Shown here: positions 44,662 through 53,326 of the stretch, piece after piece | Layout: every line of letters begins with the position of its first letter | How positions within the stretch are numbered: position 1 is the stretch's first letter | DNA from: Bacillota bacterium | Lineage (GTDB): Bacteria > Bacillota > Clostridia > Acetivibrionales > JANLFN01 | Reading direction: 5' to 3' | NCBI GenBank assembly: GCA_023397675.1 | Contig: JAEWTV010000028.1 | Location: 1-59,998, forward strand | DNA length: 59,998 bases | Translations under genes and position numbers: made by a program | The notes under the pieces: generated by a model | The model's database searches: none | What the model was told of the DNA's origin: nothing | What the model saw: only the letters and a program-made list of their open reading frames with translations

Positions 44662-44692
44662 AAGGCGCATAAACAAAGTGTATAAAATACAT

Positions 44693-44717
44693 AAAAAAAC
44701 ACGATAACCATATCGTG
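44693..44717 (-). terminator. First leader terminator
   Basis: Minus-strand CACGATA pairs with TATCGTG around TGGT and is followed by seven T, a standard intrinsic terminator about 100 bases before the MutS2-like gene. Confidence 0.85.
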
Positions 44718-44737
44718 CTGCCTTTAAATATATTGCA

Positions 44738-44854
44738 GTCTGTAAGGTTAGAAGTCAATGGTAAAAGGTAAAGAAAACTAAAGACATTAAGTCTTTACTC
44801 ATTAACTACCTTTTACTCAAATTATCAAATTATATTGATAAAACCTTTACAGAC
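44738..44854 (-). ncRNA. Candidate cis-regulatory RNA: three-way junction before the MutS2-like gene
   Basis: Helix P1 joins 44842-44854 with 44738-44749 (GTCTGTAAAGGTT with AACCTTACAGAC, one bulge). Inside are P2, 44822-44841 (TTATCAA/TTGATAA), and P3, 44761-44816 (GTAAAAGGTA/TACCTTTTAC with inner AAAGAC/GTCTTT). Two terminators follow. It has the architecture of a riboswitch or leader; no known class was recognised, and a small RNA ending at the first terminator is the alternative. Confidence 0.55.
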
Positions 44855-44971
44855 AACACACTCACACAAATCAAAACCTTTCATTATTATATAAATACAT
44901 TATTTCACATATTGGGGTACGAGTCAATAAATTACTTATCAATATTTAAAGGTATTATCTGATGTAAGGTA

Positions 44972-45001
44972 TTGACATTACGATGAAATTGAAGTTATTA
45001 T
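44972..45001 (+). promoter_or_regulatory. Promoter of the MarR operon
   Basis: TTGACA (44972-44977) and TATTAT (44996-45001) are 18 bases apart. The palindromic operator begins two bases after the -10 box, so a bound repressor would block the transcription start. Confidence 0.7.
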
Positions 45002-45002
45002 A

Positions 45003-45036
45003 TAGTTAAAGAAATTTAATTAAATTTCTTTAACTA
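45003..45036. promoter_or_regulatory. 34-bp perfect palindrome, probable MarR operator
   Basis: Bases 45003-45036 read the same on both strands without a single mismatch: outer TAGTTAAAGAAATTT, centre AATT. It lies between the -10 box and the MarR start codon, the typical place for autoregulation by a MarR dimer or pair of dimers. Confidence 0.8.
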
Positions 45037-45050
45037 ATATGAGGTGTATT

Positions 45051-45491
45051 ATGATCCGTGATAATTTTGCACATATAACCAACTACTTATGTAGGGAGTC
45101 AATAAAGAATCTCAACAGACATTTGACAGAAACTGAATTGAAGAGCTTTTCGAATAATGACTATTATTATTTGACAACTATTTATTACCTGGGGAAGCCC
45201 AATTTTTCGCAGATTGCAAAAGAATTAGGTATTACTAAACCTGCTGTTTCTGTATTGGTTAGAAAACTTATAAAAATGGATTTAATAGAGAAAGTTCAGT
45301 CACAAGATGATAAAAGAGTACATTATGTAAGCGTTACTGAAAAAGGAAAAAGGATAGTTGATGGGGATGAGGCATTGTATTCATATATATCAACTCTTAT
45401 AAAGGATTCTATAAAATCGGATGAAGAGTATCAATTAGTTGAAAAAATTTTAACTGATATTGTAGCCAAATTGAAGGAACAAAATGATTAA
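45051..45491 (+). CDS. MarR-family transcriptional regulator
   Basis: A 146-residue winged-helix regulator; recognition region NFSQIAKELGITKPAVSVLVRKLIKMDLIEKVQSQDDKRVHYVSVTEKG is the standard MarR wing. The start at 45051 follows GAGGTG; the ATG at 45039 overlaps that site. The palindrome in its promoter suggests autoregulation, and the metallo-hydrolase gene 39 bases downstream is likely co-regulated. The effector is unknown. Confidence 0.92.
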   Translation: MIRDNFAHITNYLCRESIKNLNRHLTETELKSFSNNDYYYLTTIYYLGKPNFSQIAKELGITKPAVSVLVRKLIKMDLIEKVQSQDDKRVHYVSVTEKGKRIVDGDEALYSYISTLIKDSIKSDEEYQLVEKILTDIVAKLKEQND

Positions 45492-45530
45492 ATCATATAA
45501 TTTGAGATGTGATTCTTAAAGGAGAAATTT

Positions 45531-46448
45531 ATGAAAATATTAAAAGTATTACTTTGTATTTTATTACCCTTAATTATAATTGTATTTTTTCTTTATTTAA
45601 ACCGTATACCATATAAAGTAAAAGCTTTTACCCGTGATATTTTTTCTGCGTCAGATCCTTCTGAACGGTCTTCACAGATATCTGTAAAGAGAATGCATTC
45701 TGGTGACATTAAAGTACCTTTATCAAATCCTTTGAATCTAAAGCACCCTGCATGTTCAGAAATCAAGGACAAAGAAATAACAGTTCCTGTTTTTGCTTAT
45801 TTAATCCATCATGAAAAGTATGGTTATTTTTTAATAGACTCAGGATGCGATTCGTCGTATGTCAATGATCCGCACGGGCCTATGAATGGATTGCTTATAA
45901 ATTCTTTCGTGCCTGAAACAACTCTAAGACCTGAAGATTCTATTGAGAAACAGTTGGGCGATATAAAAAAGGAAATAAGGGGAGTGTTTTTTACTCATTT
46001 GCATCCTGACCATACTTCCGGTCTAAGAGTTTTATCTGAGAATATTACATATGTTGCAGGTAAGGGGGAGGAATCTCTGCAAATTAAATGGATCTTTGAA
46101 GCAAACCACTTTAGAAAAACAGATACTGTATATATGCTGGATTTCAATTCGAAAGAATCTAAAAATCATTCAATAGGAAAAGCGATAGACATTTTTGGGG
46201 ATGGCTCATTACTTGCGATATCCACCCCTGGACACACAAAAGGCCATGTTTCCTACCTGGTAAACAATAAGGATCATCCTGTACTTGTTTCAGGGGATGC
46301 TATCTGCGTCAATATGAGCATGGAAGTTGGTGTGGGACCTGGAACCTGTTGTAGTGATACTGAGGTTGCTCAGAAGACTTTTGAAAGAATTTATAGGTTC
46401 GCGAAGGATAATCCTGAGGTTGAAATTTGGGCAGGGCATGATTATTGA
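45531..46448 (+). CDS. Metallo-beta-lactamase-fold hydrolase, membrane-anchored
   Basis: A 305-residue hydrolase with one N-terminal membrane helix (about 4-22). The metal motif His156-x-His158-x-Asp160-His161 is in THLHPDHTSG, then STPGHTKGHVSYLV, SGDAIC and AGHDY supply further ligands. The arrangement resembles lactonase-like MBL enzymes, but the substrate is unknown. AAGGAGAAATTT precedes the ATG. It forms an operon with the MarR gene. Confidence 0.88.
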   Translation: MKILKVLLCILLPLIIIVFFLYLNRIPYKVKAFTRDIFSASDPSERSSQISVKRMHSGDIKVPLSNPLNLKHPACSEIKDKEITVPVFAYLIHHEKYGYFLIDSGCDSSYVNDPHGPMNGLLINSFVPETTLRPEDSIEKQLGDIKKEIRGVFFTHLHPDHTSGLRVLSENITYVAGKGEESLQIKWIFEANHFRKTDTVYMLDFNSKESKNHSIGKAIDIFGDGSLLAISTPGHTKGHVSYLVNNKDHPVLVSGDAICVNMSMEVGVGPGTCCSDTEVAQKTFERIYRFAKDNPEVEIWAGHDY

Positions 46449-46457
46449 ATTGTGGTA

Positions 46458-47057
46458 TTAAGTATATTTAGAAAACATGTCCATTATACTTAACCCTTTA
46501 TTATATTGTGCCAAGTCAATGCATCTAAATAATAAGTCCATAACCTGTTTACTCATATCAACCCAATTTAATTTTTCATTTTTATATAGATCAAATGCAT
46601 TAAGGTTTCCTGTTTCAGAATTGATATATCCATTATGGATAGCCATATCTTCGTAACCGCGTAATGTTCTGAATGTACCGAAGGTACTGTTATCGCCAAT
46701 TCCTATGTCATCTGCATATGAGCATAGAGCAAACATTTCCAGCCTTGATGCATTGCTTGGGTCTACTTTATTAACGCTGATATTATAAGATACAGTTTTC
46801 CCACCGTAATTTGTTTCTACATAAATAACTGGATTGTCAGGAGTGGAGCAGCTTGCATATTTTGCTTTCATTCCCCAGAAAATATCAGTTCCCGGCTCCT
46901 TGATCATAGAAATCCCAAGTACATCTCCAGCCTCTTGCTTATCTGCCTGCTTGGATGCTGCAGACATAACACCCATAAAGACACTTCCCCGGGCTTTGCT
47001 GGTTCTCATACTACTTACAAAAGGTCCATACTGACTATTTATATCGGATACTCTCAT
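46458..47057 (-). CDS. Hypothetical protein
   Basis: A 199-residue soluble protein that I cannot place in a family with confidence. It begins MRVSDINSQYGPFVSSMRTSKARG, with a central part rich in beta-type residues (PVIYVETNYGGKTVSYNISVNKV) and a helical C-terminus. No signal peptide or membrane helix is present. The start at 47057 follows GGGGGGTACAC; an upstream in-frame ATG at 47096 is less likely. It is convergent with the MBL gene. Confidence 0.6.
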   Translation of the reverse strand: MRVSDINSQYGPFVSSMRTSKARGSVFMGVMSAASKQADKQEAGDVLGISMIKEPGTDIFWGMKAKYASCSTPDNPVIYVETNYGGKTVSYNISVNKVDPSNASRLEMFALCSYADDIGIGDNSTFGTFRTLRGYEDMAIHNGYINSETGNLNAFDLYKNEKLNWVDMSKQVMDLLFRCIDLAQYNKGLSIMDMFSKYT

Positions 47058-47317
47058 GTGTACCCCCCAACTCATTTGAACTCTTCCATAAAACATAAAT
47101 ATTCCATCACAAATAATGTATCGTCATAACATTAAATGGATGTAATAAAGATTTTTGTTTGCATTGCTGTTTGCTGTCAAATAAAATATCACAATATCCA
47201 AATGTGAGCGACATAGCCGTCATTTCTTCATGTGCTGCTTCAGATAATGAATGAGATTTACCGGTCAGTCCAAATAACTTTTCTTACTAACATAATTCGG
47301 CAAGACATTCAATTATT

Positions 47318-47391
47318 GTTAAATTCATGTTAAAACTTTGTTGTATCTATGTTAAAACTTTGTTGAATGAAGTTTGATATTGGGATATAAT
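47318..47391 (+). promoter_or_regulatory. Pho-box-like direct repeat array and promoter
   Basis: Five consecutive 11-bp units starting at 47318 each begin GTT: GTTAAATTCAT, GTTAAAACTTT, GTTGTATCTAT, GTTAAAACTTT, GTTGAATGAAG. A TATAAT -10 box follows at 47386-47391, and no normal -35 is seen. PhoP/PhoB bind 11-bp periodic TTAAxA repeats in place of a -35, which fits the phosphate uptake genes downstream. Confidence 0.7.
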
Positions 47392-47439
47392 CATTTAGGT
47401 GGCAAAGAACTTACTGTTAAAAGGAAAGGAAAATATTCT

Positions 47440-48063
47440 ATGTTTAAGACGTCTCACAAGGAAGAAATCTTTTTTGATATGTTTGTTGAAACTATGCAAA
47501 ATTCATGTAAAGCAGCAGAAATGTTAGTCGATTTGATGAAAAATTACGTAGACATTGATAATAAAATCCAATCAATTGGTATTGTTGAACATGAATGTGA
47601 CGGCAGTATACATAAAATTTTGGAACAGTTGAACAAATCTTTCATTACCCCTATTGATAGAGAAGATATTTATTCTATTGCAAAAGAACTGGACAACATC
47701 ACTGACTATGTAGATTCTACTGCCCATAAGTTTAAAATGTTAAATGTTGTAGAAATTCGTCCGGAAGCAATAAAGCTTGCTGAATTAGCGGTTTCATGCA
47801 CAAATGAGCTGCAGGGAGTCATAGTTGAATTAAAAAATATGAAAAGAAGCAAGACACTAATGGATAAAATTATTGAGGTAAACAGAATAGAAAATGAAGC
47901 AGATCAGATTTTCAGAGATGCGATAACTAAATTATTCACATGTGAAAAGAATCCTGTTGAAGTTATAAAGTGGAAAGAAATATACGAATGCTTGGAAAAT
48001 ACGCTTGATGCCTGTGAAGATGTGGCAAATATCGTCGAAGGGGTTGTTATGAAGAATGCCTGA
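47440..48063 (+). CDS. PhoU-like DUF47 phosphate transport regulator
   Basis: A 207-residue helical protein of the DUF47/YkaA family, typically encoded beside Pit transporters. It has HKEEIFFDMF, the conserved IVEHECDGSIHKILEQL and IDREDIYSIAKELDNITDYVD, and a second copy of the PhoU-like pattern in RIENEADQIFRDA. The ATG at 47440 follows AAAGGAAAGG. It overlaps the pit gene by 8 bases. Confidence 0.9.
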   Translation: MFKTSHKEEIFFDMFVETMQNSCKAAEMLVDLMKNYVDIDNKIQSIGIVEHECDGSIHKILEQLNKSFITPIDREDIYSIAKELDNITDYVDSTAHKFKMLNVVEIRPEAIKLAELAVSCTNELQGVIVELKNMKRSKTLMDKIIEVNRIENEADQIFRDAITKLFTCEKNPVEVIKWKEIYECLENTLDACEDVANIVEGVVMKNA

Positions 48064-49078
48064 GACCATACCTGCATCAATCATAGTTATAGTTATCCTG
48101 GCTCTGGGTTTTGACTTTGTTAATGGATTTCATGATACTGCAAATTCTATAGCAACATCTATTTCTACCAGGGTATTATCTCCATTAAAGGCTATATTGT
48201 TAGCTGTGGTGTGCAATTTTTTAGGAGCTTTGGTTTTTACTCTTTTATTGAATACAAAGAACGTTGCAGGGACTATAGCCAGTGATGTTGTAAATAACAA
48301 AATGATTAACCCAACAGTTATAATTGCAGCACTAATAGGAGCTATAATTTGGAATCTTATTACATGGTACTTCGGTATCCCGAGCAGTTCTTCACATGCT
48401 TTGATTGGAAGTCTCATAGGAGCATCGGTAACATATACAATGTCAACTGATGTATTAAAAATTAGTGGTATTGTTGATAAAATTATTATTCCTTTGTTTA
48501 CTTCACCCATTGTAGGTTTTTTACTGGGTTTTTATATAATGAAGCTGGTAGCTATTCTTTTTAACCGGTTTTCACAAAGTACTATGAACAAGTGGTTTTC
48601 AAAGTTACAGATTTTTTCATCTGCAGCTGTCGCCTTTTTTCATGGCAGCAATGATGCACAAAAATCAATGGGAATAATAACCATGGCGCTTATCACTGCT
48701 GACTTAAACGGCGGTAATACACACACCCAGCCGTGGGTTGTCATATTATGTGCAATAACAATGGCAATTGGTACTTCTGTAGGCGGGTGGAGGATTATAA
48801 AAACAGTTGGAATGAATATGATTAAAATGAACCCTGTTCAAGGCTTTGTGGCTCAGACCAGTGCTGCGGTATCAATAGCATTTGCAGATATATATAAGGC
48901 ACCTATAAGTACTACTCATGTAATTACTACTGCTGTTATGGGTGTAGGTGCTTCAAAACGTCTTTCGGCTGTCAGATGGGCATTGGCAAGGAATATTGTC
49001 TGGGCATGGGTTTTAACAATACCTGTAACAATGATAATTGGTGGATTAATGACACTTTTAATAAAGTTATTTATTTAG
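48056..49078 (+). CDS. pit: Pit-family inorganic phosphate transporter
   Basis: A 340-residue transporter with about 10 membrane helices and two inverted repeats. Signatures are DFVNGFHDTANSIATSIST in the first half and FFHGSNDAQKSMGII in the second, which form the phosphate/cation site. It imports phosphate, usually as a metal-phosphate complex, with H+ or Na+. The Pho-box-like array upstream suggests induction by phosphate shortage. A strong terminator follows. Confidence 0.94.
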   Translation: MPETIPASIIVIVILALGFDFVNGFHDTANSIATSISTRVLSPLKAILLAVVCNFLGALVFTLLLNTKNVAGTIASDVVNNKMINPTVIIAALIGAIIWNLITWYFGIPSSSSHALIGSLIGASVTYTMSTDVLKISGIVDKIIIPLFTSPIVGFLLGFYIMKLVAILFNRFSQSTMNKWFSKLQIFSSAAVAFFHGSNDAQKSMGIITMALITADLNGGNTHTQPWVVILCAITMAIGTSVGGWRIIKTVGMNMIKMNPVQGFVAQTSAAVSIAFADIYKAPISTTHVITTAVMGVGASKRLSAVRWALARNIVWAWVLTIPVTMIIGGLMTLLIKLFI

Positions 49079-49101
49079 TAATACTTAAGTGTAAATGATG
49101 G

Positions 49102-49126
49102 CACTACCTATTGGTAGTGTTTTTTT
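49102..49126 (+). terminator. Terminator of the phosphate uptake operon
   Basis: CACTACC and GGTAGTG pair around TATT and are followed by seven T, 23 bases after the pit stop codon. Confidence 0.92.
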
Positions 49127-49175
49127 GTGGAGATTTGTAGATTTTTAGGGTTGTCTATTGTTATGTTTTGCAACA

Positions 49176-49201
49176 AAATTGACTAATAGATTAGTCAATT
49201 T
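49176..49201. promoter_or_regulatory. 26-bp inverted repeat upstream of the MoxR operon
   Basis: AAATTGACTAAT and ATTAGTCAATTT form a perfect 12-bp inverted repeat around AG, about 135 bases before the MoxR start. It is a strong operator candidate; no regulator gene is adjacent. It uses the same GACTAAT core as the palindromes at 14617 and 16259. Confidence 0.6.
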
Positions 49202-49336
49202 CAACAAAAACCCGTACCTTTTATTGTATATATGAAATATTGAATATATTTTATCGCAATGCTAGACTGGAAAAGGATGTACTGGATAAATAATGTATTC
49301 CAAATTAAAATATGTTCTATTTCATGGGGGATGTTT

Positions 49337-50293
49337 ATGGAATTCGAAAGAATTAAGGAACTTGGTGAAAGTATCAAAAGTAATATATCGAAAGTTATAG
49401 TTGGTAAGGATGAAATCATCGAACTTGTAGTGGTATCTTTGTTGTGTACGGGACATGTCCTTTTAGAAGATGTTCCGGGTACAGGTAAAACAATGATGGC
49501 AAAGTGTCTGGCCAAATCTATTGATTGTCAGTTCAAAAGGATTCAATTTACTCCTGACCTTCTCCCTACAGACCTCACAGGACTTAACTATTTTAATCAG
49601 AAAGAATCTGAATTTAAGTTCAGACCAGGCCCAATTTTTGCAAACATTGTCCTTGCCGATGAAATAAACAGGGCAACCCCGAGAACTCAAGCGAGCCTTC
49701 TGGAATGTATGGAGGAAAGGCAGGTAACAATTGACGGTGAAACCAAGACATTAAAAAATCCTTTTTTTGTTATAGCAACCCAGAACCCTGTTGAAACCCA
49801 CGGAACATTTCCTTTGCCTGAAGCACAATTAGACCGTTTCTTTATGAAGCTTAATATAGGCTATCCGTCTGACGAAGAGGGAATCAGTATTCTTGACAGG
49901 TTCCAATCAAAGAGCCCATTGTCAGAAATAAAAAGTGTGGCTGGAGCGCAGGATATTGTTGATGCTCAAGCGTCCTTTTCAAACGTCAGGGTAAGCCATG
50001 AAGTTAAGGAATATATAATCAAAATTATAGGTAAAACCCGAAGTAATGAAAAAGTATCAGTAGGTGTTAGCCCAAGGGGAAGCCTCGCAATGATGAAAGC
50101 AGCTCAGGTCTATGCAATTTTGAAAGGACGCGACTATGTAATGCCTGACGATATAAAGCATCTGGCTATACCTATTCTTTCACACAGGCTTGTATTAAAC
50201 AGGTATGCACTAACCACCATCGAAAGTAAATTTGCAGAGAATGTTATCCTTAATATCTTAAAAGAAGTTCCTGTCCCTTTGGAAGAGTTTTAG
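49337..50293 (+). CDS. MoxR-family AAA+ ATPase
   Basis: A 318-residue AAA+ ATPase: Walker A VPGTGKT at 46-52, Walker B ADEINRA, sensor 1 in IATQNPVETHGTFPLPEAQLDRF and the C-terminal lid. MoxR proteins act as chaperones for the assembly of metal-containing or secreted complexes, usually with DUF58 partners, as here. The start at 49337 follows GGGGGATG; the longer frame upstream has no ribosome binding site. Confidence 0.93.
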   Translation: MEFERIKELGESIKSNISKVIVGKDEIIELVVVSLLCTGHVLLEDVPGTGKTMMAKCLAKSIDCQFKRIQFTPDLLPTDLTGLNYFNQKESEFKFRPGPIFANIVLADEINRATPRTQASLLECMEERQVTIDGETKTLKNPFFVIATQNPVETHGTFPLPEAQLDRFFMKLNIGYPSDEEGISILDRFQSKSPLSEIKSVAGAQDIVDAQASFSNVRVSHEVKEYIIKIIGKTRSNEKVSVGVSPRGSLAMMKAAQVYAILKGRDYVMPDDIKHLAIPILSHRLVLNRYALTTIESKFAENVILNILKEVPVPLEEF

Positions 50294-50316
50294 AAAGAAG
50301 CTCGGAGGATGCTGAT

Positions 50317-51453
50317 ATGTTCCAGGTAACCTATGCAGTTTTGGTGCTCGCCTTTTTAATAATGGCCATTTTAATTCAATATAAAATTCTGCGTCGCCGT
50401 GTTTTTTTGAACCTAGAATATATCTGTGAATTTAATTGCAGTGAAGCGACAGAGGGGGATATTATTGAACTGGCTGAAACCGTTGAAAACCATAAACGCC
50501 TTTCTATACCATGGTTATGTGTAAGAATACATACATCTAAATGGCTTGATTATGCCCAGTCTGTTTCTTCAGTTGTTGAAAACAACAGGATTGTTGATAG
50601 TTCCTTCTTTTTAAAGGGTTTTCAGAAAAAGAAAAAATTATGGAAACTTAAATGTTTGAAAAGAGGTTTATTCACAATAGAAAATGTTACACTCATCAGC
50701 GGTGATTTGCTGTCTTTAAAACGTATTTCAAAACCTGTCGGTATTAACGCCAAACTATTGGTATATCCCGGTATTTTACCGCTCGAAACTATATTTGTAC
50801 CTGTAAACAGTCTTCCGGGCGACCATCTTGTACGCAGGTGGATAATAGATGACCCGTTTATTATTAATGGTATCAGAGAATATACTCCAACCGACCCAAT
50901 GAATAAGATACACTGGGGAGCAACCGCAAAAGAGGGAAGGTTGATGATCAAAAAAAGTGATTTTACTTCCTGTCAGAATCTCACGGTTATTTTAAATGTG
51001 CAGTCATTTGAAGATGAATTTTATAAAGTTTCAAATAAGGATGATATAGAATTGGGAGTTAAAGTCGCAGCTACTCTATTGATCAGGGCTCAGAATTCAG
51101 GTATCCCATCCAGGTTGTTGGTAAACTGTAAAGCTCCGGGAACTGAAACTGTCTTAATCAGTGAAAATGGTACTGGTGTTGTTCATACCCGAAAGTTGCT
51201 TGAGCAGTTAGCGTTGATTGAATTGAATCCACAGATAGAATTCAGCGATTTTTTAAAGACACTTCCTTTCGACATAAACAATTCAGAAGTAATTATTATC
51301 AGTGCTTATTCAAATAATGGTATATTAAATTTCTCCAGGACCTTAAAATATGGGACCAATCATGTTTCTGTTATTATTCTGGATGATAAAGTTGCCAAAG
51401 AGTATATAAACGATATAGATATCTATTATCTTTCGGGAGATGTTGCATCATGA
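50317..51453 (+). CDS. DUF58 protein, MoxR partner
   Basis: A 378-residue protein with an N-terminal membrane helix (about 4-24), a beta-rich extracytoplasmic or linker region, and the DUF58 core IREYTPTDPMNKIHWGATAKEGRLMIKK. DUF58 proteins often contain a degenerate von Willebrand A fold and function with MoxR. GGAGG lies 8 bases before the ATG. It overlaps the next gene by 4 bases. Confidence 0.9.
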   Translation: MFQVTYAVLVLAFLIMAILIQYKILRRRVFLNLEYICEFNCSEATEGDIIELAETVENHKRLSIPWLCVRIHTSKWLDYAQSVSSVVENNRIVDSSFFLKGFQKKKKLWKLKCLKRGLFTIENVTLISGDLLSLKRISKPVGINAKLLVYPGILPLETIFVPVNSLPGDHLVRRWIIDDPFIINGIREYTPTDPMNKIHWGATAKEGRLMIKKSDFTSCQNLTVILNVQSFEDEFYKVSNKDDIELGVKVAATLLIRAQNSGIPSRLLVNCKAPGTETVLISENGTGVVHTRKLLEQLALIELNPQIEFSDFLKTLPFDINNSEVIIISAYSNNGILNFSRTLKYGTNHVSVIILDDKVAKEYINDIDIYYLSGDVAS

Positions 51454-52712
51454 AGAACCAAAACAGGCTCTTTTTAATGAAAATATTGGCACAGACAAAC
51501 ATATTTTTAATTTTGTATCCAGCTGTTCAGTTTGCGCGGTATGGTTTGTTTAAGATACAAAACGTTTTTCCATGGTTTTTCATCCTGGTATTACTGTTAT
51601 ATGGGGGATATGCAGCCTTGCTATTTTTCCCAAGAAGATTAAACTCAAAGAAAATAAGACTTTTTTCATTTATAATACCATTAGCAGCTATAACCCTTCT
51701 TTATTATAATAGCAATTTGACAAGGATTCTCTTTGAACTGTTGGCTTCGATGGTTTGCTGGTATATTGGGGTTCATAACGTAAATAAGCCCTATGAACAG
51801 ATATTCAACACACGAAGGTTTGTTATAGGAATAATTATTTTATTAGCAACGTTTGTTATTAAAGGTTCAGCTAATCAGCAAAATCTTGTTTTAATAATAT
51901 TACCTATATTTATTATGATTTATTTTATAGTTAAGAACCAAAGTATTTTAGATATGCACATCTTTAAGAATTACAAACAAACAGATGGTTTTGAAGGTTT
52001 TAGAATTCATAATCTAAAAAAGCTTATTTTAATTTCACTGATACTTATTTGTTGTTTATTTCTAATCTGGATACCGTTGTCAAAAATTAATTTTCCGGAC
52101 ATTGTATGGAATAATCATATATCTGATCCACCGTCTAAGAACCTTCCAAAAGTTGAGGGAGGAGAATTAATAAAAAAGTATGTTCCATATAATAAACCCA
52201 ATTCCAATACGCTGATAGCTGTAATAATAATTGCCTCTGCAGTAGTAATTTATCTCATTTTTCTATTAATTAAATATAGAAAAGCAATATTAAAATTCTT
52301 TACCAGACCCAAAAAGAGAATGGTCAAGGAATATGAAGACTATATTTTAGAAGAGGAAATGCTCAATAGAAAAGAGAAAAATAAACGTGCTGAAGATAAA
52401 CATGTTTCTGCTCCAAGCCTAAAAAAGAGACATTTCACAGCATTAAAGAAAATTACAGACCCGATTGAAAAGATACGTTATTTATATGGCATAATGCTTG
52501 ATGTCATAATTAATAGAAAAATAAATATTAGTAAATCTGACACCTCTATGGAAATAAATGAAAAATCCCTTCAATTAAAAGAGTTGGAAGGCATATGTGG
52601 TAATATCACAGAAGAATATAATTCAGCCAGATATGGTCAAAGAACTCCCTCTTTGGAAAAGATTATAGGTTTAGAAAATCAAATACAGAGAGTACTTGAT
52701 AAACTTGATTGA
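51450..52712 (+). CDS. Membrane protein with DUF4129-like C-terminus
   Basis: A 420-residue protein with several N-terminal membrane helices (about 10-200), a helix near 245-275 and a charged cytoplasmic tail with IEKIRYLYGIMLDVII, DTSMEI and YNSARYG, the DUF4129 pattern. In many genomes this position holds a transglutaminase with a DUF4129 tail; here no transglutaminase domain is visible. With MoxR and DUF58 it forms a three-gene operon. Confidence 0.78.
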   Translation: MKNQNRLFLMKILAQTNIFLILYPAVQFARYGLFKIQNVFPWFFILVLLLYGGYAALLFFPRRLNSKKIRLFSFIIPLAAITLLYYNSNLTRILFELLASMVCWYIGVHNVNKPYEQIFNTRRFVIGIIILLATFVIKGSANQQNLVLIILPIFIMIYFIVKNQSILDMHIFKNYKQTDGFEGFRIHNLKKLILISLILICCLFLIWIPLSKINFPDIVWNNHISDPPSKNLPKVEGGELIKKYVPYNKPNSNTLIAVIIIASAVVIYLIFLLIKYRKAILKFFTRPKKRMVKEYEDYILEEEMLNRKEKNKRAEDKHVSAPSLKKRHFTALKKITDPIEKIRYLYGIMLDVIINRKINISKSDTSMEINEKSLQLKELEGICGNITEEYNSARYGQRTPSLEKIIGLENQIQRVLDKLD

Positions 52713-52715
52713 ATT

Positions 52716-52747
52716 AGATGCCGCCAATAAATAAAATGGCGGCATCT
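52716..52747 (+). terminator. Hairpin after the MoxR operon
   Basis: AGATGCCGCCA and TGGCGGCATCT form a perfect 11-bp stem with a 10-base A-rich loop. The following T-run is poor, but the position just after the stop supports a transcript end. Confidence 0.7.
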
Positions 52748-52796
52748 TAGTAGCTGTACATACTGGGGATTAGGGTCTCAAACAAATTTAGAAAAA

Positions 52797-53165
52797 TTAT
52801 TTTTGCTGAAAAAACTGAACATTAAGGCCATTTGGGTCCTTAATAGTGAAGAATTTAAAGCTAGGAGTTTCAACAGGTCCGCTGTGTACAGGAATATTTT
52901 TATTTTTTAACACTTCCAGCATAGTGTCAACAGAATCAATAGCGAAACCGATTGATATATATTCGCCGTGATTTACTGCATTATTGTTGCTATCCGCTAA
53001 AAGCTCGACCAATGTTTCGTCACTTGTCCCATTTCCCATAAAAGCTATCTCTATTCCAGGTCCTGCAGGAAAACGTTTTGTTAATTTAAGACCTGCCAAA
53101 TCGGAATAAAAAGCGATAGATTCATCCAGATTTCTTACATAGATTGTTGTCCATAAAAATTTCAT
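52797..53165 (-). CDS. VOC-superfamily (glyoxalase/bleomycin-resistance-like) protein
   Basis: A 122-residue protein with both VOC modules: TTIYVRNLDESIAFYSDLAGLKL at the start and FFTIKDPNGLNVQFFQ at the end, with typical spacing. The usual first metal His is replaced in WTTIYV, so metal binding is uncertain. GGAGGAGATAAT precedes the ATG. Function unspecified; it may bind a small ligand. Confidence 0.87.
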   Translation of the reverse strand: MKFLWTTIYVRNLDESIAFYSDLAGLKLTKRFPAGPGIEIAFMGNGTSDETLVELLADSNNNAVNHGEYISIGFAIDSVDTMLEVLKNKNIPVHSGPVETPSFKFFTIKDPNGLNVQFFQQK

Positions 53166-53326
53166 TTATTATCTCCTCCATTTTTATTATTGTTTTAGTC
53201 TCTGACAAAAACCTTGGTTTTATTTTCCTGGAATTATAATAATACATAACTTATAATCTTAATAGGAGCGAAATTATACTAGTATAAATTATAACTGGAC
53301 AGGACTGATAAAAATTATTAGTAATA

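Noticed and set aside
44591..44900. T-box leader before the MutS2-like gene
   Set aside because: No AGGGTGGAACCGCG-like antiterminator or specifier loop; the gene is not an aminoacyl-tRNA or amino acid gene.
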